The notes under the pieces are model-generated. The model had not been told where the DNA came from. It ran no database searches and saw only the letters and a program-made list of their open reading frames with translations. The position numbers and the translations under genes were made by a program. Below are positions 5,102 to 8,611 of a stretch of 8,611 nucleotides of DNA, in pieces (within the stretch, counting starts at the first letter, position 1; every line of letters begins with the position of its first letter). The DNA is from Actinomycetota bacterium (GTDB lineage: Bacteria; Actinomycetota; Acidimicrobiia; Spongiisociales; UBA5794): positions 1 through 8,611 of the forward strand of contig QMQC01000057.1 in assembly GCA_003648875.1 (NCBI GenBank). The letters are read 5' to 3'.

Positions 5102-6331
5102 TCACTCCCCTTCTCCGAGTCGCTTCTCGGCGAAGGTCCTGAGTCTGAGGGATTGCAGACGGATGAAACCCTCTGCGTCCGATTGGTTGTACACATCATC
5201 TGCCTCGAAGGTGACCGTAGCCTCGTCGTAGAGGCCGTGGGTATCGGAGCGGCGACCGTCGACGGTCGCCTGGCCCTTGTAGAGCTTCAGGCGCGCCTCG
5301 CCCGTGACGGGCTTCTGTACGTCGTCCATGAAGGACTGCAATGCCTCACGTTCCGGGGCGAACCAGAAGCCGTTGTAAACCATTTCTGCGTACCGGTTCG
5401 AGAGCTCATCGCGTAGGTGTGCAACCTCGCGGTCCAACGTCAGTGACTCAACCGCACGATGGGCGTGGTAGAGAATCGTGCCGCCAGGTGTTTCGTAGAC
5501 ACCACGACTCTTCATCCCAACGAACCGGTTCTCAACGATGTCGACGCGACCGATACCATGTTTCCCACCAAGGTCGTTCGCAGTCGTGAGTATCTCGACG
5601 GGTGACATGGCCACTCCATTGATCGAGACGGGATCCCCCTGTTCGTAGCCGACCGTGACGTACTCGGGCTCGTCTGGGGCATCCTCGGGACTCACGGTCA
5701 TGGTGAACATGTTCGCCGGCGGGCCGTTCCAGGGGTCCTCGAGCACACCACCCTCATACGAGATGTGAAGGAGGTTCGCATCCATCGAGTACGGCATCTG
5801 CGGAGTCACGGGAACAGGGATCCCGTGCGTCTTCGCATAAGCGACAAGGTCAGCGCGACCCTTGAGATCCCACTCACGCCAAGGCGCTATGACCTTGATA
5901 TCCGGCTTGAGTGCATACGCAGACAGCTCGAACCGAACCTGATCATTCCCCTTCCCCGTCGCACCATGAGCGATCGCGTCAGCACCCGTCTCAATGGCCG
6001 CTCGTACGAGACCCTTGGAGATGACAGGGCGAGCAAGCGATGTGCCCATGTGGTAGTAGCCCTCGTAGAGAGCGGAGGCACGAAACGCGGGGAACACGTA
6101 TTGCGACACGAACTCCTCGGTGAGATCCTCACAGATCGCTTGCGATGCACCCGTCTCGAGTGCCTTCACTCTCGCCATCTCGGTCTCTTCGCCCTGTCCG
6201 ACATCTGCCGTGTAGGTCACAACCTCAGCGTCGTACTCCTCCTTGATCCACCTCAGGATGATGGATGTGTCGAGACCACCGCTGTACGCCAGCACGACCT
6301 TCTTGATGTCCTTCTTCATGGCGTTGACCAT
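5102..6331 (-). CDS. argG: Argininosuccinate synthase
   Basis: Joins citrulline and aspartate using ATP, releasing AMP and pyrophosphate, to make argininosuccinate for ArgH; cytosolic homotetramer. The 409 residues are close to the usual length of about 400. The N-terminal ATP-pyrophosphatase P-loop AYSGGLDTS (15-23) is intact, followed by GYYHMGTSLARP (91-102, citrulline and aspartate contacts), HGATGKGNDQVRFE (122-135) and the synthetase domain with YSMDANLLHISYEGG (181-195). The frame is open upstream to 6484, but that stretch lies inside argR. The ATG at 6331 is preferred because GGAG (6339-6342), overlapping the argR stop region, sits 7 nt before it; the ATG at 6319 is a weaker alternative. 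The 4-nt gap to argR implies co-transcription and probable translational coupling. Confidence 0.98.
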   Translation of the reverse strand: MVNAMKKDIKKVVLAYSGGLDTSIILRWIKEEYDAEVVTYTADVGQGEETEMARVKALETGASQAICEDLTEEFVSQYVFPAFRASALYEGYYHMGTSLARPVISKGLVRAAIETGADAIAHGATGKGNDQVRFELSAYALKPDIKVIAPWREWDLKGRADLVAYAKTHGIPVPVTPQMPYSMDANLLHISYEGGVLEDPWNGPPANMFTMTVSPEDAPDEPEYVTVGYEQGDPVSINGVAMSPVEILTTANDLGGKHGIGRVDIVENRFVGMKSRGVYETPGGTILYHAHRAVESLTLDREVAHLRDELSNRYAEMVYNGFWFAPEREALQSFMDDVQKPVTGEARLKLYKGQATVDGRRSDTHGLYDEATVTFEADDVYNQSDAEGFIRLQSLRLRTFAEKRLGEGE

Positions 6332-6335
6332 CGTG

Positions 6336-6794
6336 TTACTCCGATCCGGTGATTCTTCGTGAAACAATGTCTGGGCCGATGTGTTCGTCTGCGACAACGA
6401 GGATCGTGTCATCTCCTGCGATCGTTCCGACGGCGCCACCAACACCGGCCGCATCAATGCGGCTTGCGACGAACTGGGCCGCACCCGGCGGCACCTTCAT
6501 GACGATGAGGTTCCCCGACATGATGAGACTCTCGACGAACTCGTCAACCGCTTCGTGGAGCGCTGTCAGTGCTGCAGTGGCACCATCGGGGTGCTCGGCC
6601 ATGCGATATACAAATCCTCCGTTGTCCCTTCTCCGCTCAGCTCCGACCGCATCGAGATCCCGCGAGATGGTTGCCTGGGTCACATCGAAGCCGCTCTCCG
6701 CGAGGAGTATCTGGAGGTCCCGTTGGCTTCCTATCTCCCGTGAAGCCAGAAGACTCCTGACCTCGCGGCGTCTGGCATTCGTACCTTCCCTCAC
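6336..6794 (-). CDS. argR: Arginine repressor
   Basis: A 152-residue arginine-responsive DNA-binding protein; ArgR hexamers with bound arginine repress biosynthetic operons at palindromic ARG boxes. The N-terminal winged helix-turn-helix covers about 8-65, with recognition-helix sequence TQATISRDLDAVG (39-51). The C-terminal oligomerisation and arginine-binding domain (about 75-150) contains GTIAGDDTILVV (123-134), whose Asp128-Asp129 contact arginine in characterised family members. The start is GTG at 6794, overlapping the argB stop as GTGA, with AAGGAGA (6802-6808) 7 nt upstream. Being inside the operon it probably controls, it would be autoregulated; the main operator should lie upstream of argJ or argC, outside the window. 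I see no full ARG box here. Confidence 0.97.
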   Translation of the reverse strand: MREGTNARRREVRSLLASREIGSQRDLQILLAESGFDVTQATISRDLDAVGAERRRDNGGFVYRMAEHPDGATAALTALHEAVDEFVESLIMSGNLIVMKVPPGAAQFVASRIDAAGVGGAVGTIAGDDTILVVADEHIGPDIVSRRITGSE

Positions 6795-7693
6795 GACCGT
6801 GTCTCCTTCGTGATCATCGTGCCGATACCTTCTGGCGTGAAGATCTCAAGGAGAACGGCATGCTGCATACGTCCGTCGAGGATGTGCACCTGGTCGACAC
6901 CAGATCTGATCGCATCGATCGCTGACCTCAATTTTGGAAGCATGCCTGCCGAAACGGACCCGCCATGAATGAGCTCCTCGAGCTCTGACAGCGTGATCCT
7001 CGAAACGAGACTGTCATGGTCACCGAGATCGAGGTAGAGACCCTCGACATCGGTGAGGTATACGAGCTTCTGCGCCCCAAGAGCCGAAGCGAGAGCGCTC
7101 GCTGCTACGTCGGCGTTCACGTTGTAGGTCTTGCCATCCTTGCCCCTGGCGATCGGGGCGACGACCGGTACATATCCCTGAGCTTGAAGACCGTCGATGA
7201 GACCTGTGTCGACCTCTGTGACCCTACCAACGAAGCCGAGTCGATCATCTTCAGGCTCGGCAACGAACAGATTCGCATCGAGACCGGAGACTCCGGTCGC
7301 AACGGATCCATGGTTGTTCACCAGTCGGACGATGTCAGGATTGATCTCACCGACAAGCGTTGCCTGAACGACACGCATTGTGTGCTCGTCCGTCACGCGG
7401 AGACCCTCGAGCCACTGCGGCTCGATACCCTGCTGGCCCATCGCCCTTGAGATCTGGGGGCCGCCGCCGTGGACGATGATCGGCTTGATGCCAACATAGT
7501 GGAGCATCGCCACGTCGTCGGCAAAGGATCCTCGCAGCAGGTCGTCGACCATTGCGGATCCGCCGTACTTGATGACGACGGTGGTTCCCCTGAATCGGCT
7601 GATGAACGGCAGGGCCTCAGAGAAGATCCCTGCCTTCCCCATCGTGGATGCGATCCTCGGCTTGGCCGGATGCGGTGACGTGTGGCCTGTCAT
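6791..7693 (-). CDS. argB: Acetylglutamate kinase
   Basis: Phosphorylates N-acetylglutamate with ATP, the second step of arginine synthesis and often the feedback-controlled one. The 300 residues belong to the amino acid kinase fold. Visible are VIKYGGSAM (40-48, catalytic Lys42), VHGGGPQI (74-81), GLRVTDEHTM (97-106), NVNADVAASALA (191-202, acetylglutamate and ATP site), LTDVEGLY (213-220) and Lys254. The N-terminal segment before residue 38 (MGKAGIFSEALPFISRFRG) resembles the N-terminal helix of arginine-inhibited hexameric kinases, so feedback inhibition by arginine is inferred. The ATG at 7693 overlaps the argJ stop as ATGA, with GGGGAG (7699-7704) 5 nt upstream, pointing to translational coupling. 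It is joined directly to argR, with no argD or argF between. Confidence 0.98.
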   Translation of the reverse strand: MTGHTSPHPAKPRIASTMGKAGIFSEALPFISRFRGTTVVIKYGGSAMVDDLLRGSFADDVAMLHYVGIKPIIVHGGGPQISRAMGQQGIEPQWLEGLRVTDEHTMRVVQATLVGEINPDIVRLVNNHGSVATGVSGLDANLFVAEPEDDRLGFVGRVTEVDTGLIDGLQAQGYVPVVAPIARGKDGKTYNVNADVAASALASALGAQKLVYLTDVEGLYLDLGDHDSLVSRITLSELEELIHGGSVSAGMLPKLRSAIDAIRSGVDQVHILDGRMQHAVLLEIFTPEGIGTMITKETRS

Positions 7694-8611
7694 GAACGCT
7701 CCCCGTTGAAGATCACGTACTCTGGCGTCAGGTCTGTGGTGACGATGCGCGCTGTTCCTGATCCACCACCGATGTCGATCCCGACGGCGAGATCTCCATC
7801 CTCCATCTCATCGAGCAACGCAGCCTCGTCATAATCGGTCTGTGCGCCAGATGAGAACACTTCGACTCCCTGGTAGCTGATCGAGATGATGTCCGGATCG
7901 ACATCCACCTCGGCCGTGCCAAGCGCAGAGAGGATCCTGCCCCAGTTGACATCGCCGCCGTAGAAGGAGGACCGCACAAGTGCAGTATCAGCAACAAGAC
8001 GCCCCAGGTAGCGAGCCCTTGAGTCGTCGAGAACTCCGACAACATCGATCGTGACGACACGCGAGGCACCCTCAGCGTCCCTGGCCATCTGGAGTGCAAG
8101 GTCGCGACAGAGGCCCTCCATGGCACTTGCGAACGCAATTGGATCAGGCGCAACACCCGATTCACCCGAAGCCATGGCGATGACCGTGTCGTTGGTGGAC
8201 TCGCAGCCGTCGATGTTGAGCGAGTTGAACGAAACGTCCACGGCGGCACCCAATACGTCTCCAAGTCGCTCTGGTCCAACAATCGCATCAGTGGTGATGA
8301 AGGCGAGCATCGTTGCCATATTCGGGCGCATCATGCCCGCTCCCTTCGACATGCCTCCGATCACCCAACCGTCACGCTTAACCACCGATTGCTTCACGAC
8401 AGAATCGGTCGTCATGATTGCCGTTGCACAGAGCGCTCCTGAGTCAGGACCAGAGTCGAGTGCAGGAACCGCGATCTTGATCCCATGTGCAACGCGATCC
8501 ATCGGGAGTTGCGGACCGATGGTTCCCGTGGAACAAACAAGTACGTCCTCTGGTTCGCAATCGATCTCTGCGGCGAGCGCGGCAGACATCCCGACTGCGT
8601 TCTGCATGCCC
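7690..8611 (-). CDS. argJ: Glutamate N-acetyltransferase / ornithine acetyltransferase, 5' end off the right edge
   Basis: Moves the acetyl group from N-acetylornithine to glutamate, recycling it in the cyclic arginine pathway; some members also use acetyl-CoA, which cannot be judged here. About 307 C-terminal residues are visible. They include CSTGTIG (oxyanion-hole region, plus strand about 8516-8536) and the self-cleavage motif KGAGMMRPNMATMLAF. The family precursor is cut between Ala and Thr, and the new N-terminal Thr (codon 8311-8313) is the nucleophile, so the protein should mature into alpha and beta chains. SFNSLNIDGCESTNDT and GGDVNWGRI are further family marks. The Met at 8607 is internal: the frame is open to the edge and about 90-100 residues are missing. 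The TGA at 7690 overlaps the argB start. Confidence 0.96.
   Translation of the reverse strand, partial: GMQNAVGMSAALAAEIDCEPEDVLVCSTGTIGPQLPMDRVAHGIKIAVPALDSGPDSGALCATAIMTTDSVVKQSVVKRDGWVIGGMSKGAGMMRPNMATMLAFITTDAIVGPERLGDVLGAAVDVSFNSLNIDGCESTNDTVIAMASGESGVAPDPIAFASAMEGLCRDLALQMARDAEGASRVVTIDVVGVLDDSRARYLGRLVADTALVRSSFYGGDVNWGRILSALGTAEVDVDPDIISISYQGVEVFSSGAQTDYDEAALLDEMEDGDLAVGIDIGGGSGTARIVTTDLTPEYVIFNGERS

Noticed and set aside
5765..6352. A 195-residue open frame on the plus strand
   Set aside because: It is antisense to argG, Arg/His/Leu-rich, and without recognisable motifs. It is a by-product of G+C-rich codon use in argG.
6349..6813. A 154-residue open frame on the plus strand
   Set aside because: It mirrors argR exactly on the opposite strand. 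argR has intact DNA-binding and arginine-binding motifs.

Overview
The window is a gene-dense stretch of chromosome, moderately high in G+C (about 58% by eye), from what looks like an actinobacterium. The evidence is an arginine cluster in actinobacterial order, a cis-prenyltransferase closest to the short-chain Z-farnesyl diphosphate synthase type of Mycobacterium (Rv1086), and several genes that look leaderless, with a TANNNT box 6-7 nt before the ATG. Genus cannot be fixed; an uncultured Acidimicrobiia-like lineage is a guess. No mobile element, CRISPR array, tRNA or rRNA was seen.

Left half (1-3583): mostly single genes on alternating strands. They are the 5' part of pyrE (-, running off the left edge), a histidine phosphatase (+), a Z-isoprenyl diphosphate synthase (-), a hemolysin III/PAQR-type membrane protein (+), a small cupin (-), and a 57-residue protein with an H-C-x4-C-x2-C cluster (+). 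The synthase/hemolysin III divergent pair matches the layout of Rv1086/Rv1085c in M. tuberculosis. The cupin and the small Cys protein form a second divergent pair sharing a 77-nt promoter region. Between pyrE and the phosphatase lies a strong hairpin of about 15 bp.

Right half (3641-8611): an arginine operon on the minus strand, transcribed argJ (5' end off the right edge) > argB > argR > argG > argH. argJ/argB overlap by ATGA, argB/argR overlap by GTGA, and argR/argG are 4 nt apart, so these four are almost certainly co-transcribed and translationally coupled. argH follows after 99 nt with its own strong Shine-Dalgarno. ArgJ and ArgB act early in the acetylated branch, ArgG and ArgH turn citrulline into arginine, and ArgR is the arginine-sensing repressor. 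argD and argF, which commonly sit between argB and argR in actinobacteria, are absent here.

Most of the window is ordinary metabolism and I do not see an undescribed system. The items most worth a second look are the small Cys-cluster gene, the recurrent leaderless-promoter geometry, the missing argD-argF, the Asn-to-His change in the synthase active-site motif, and the hairpin upstream of pyrE.
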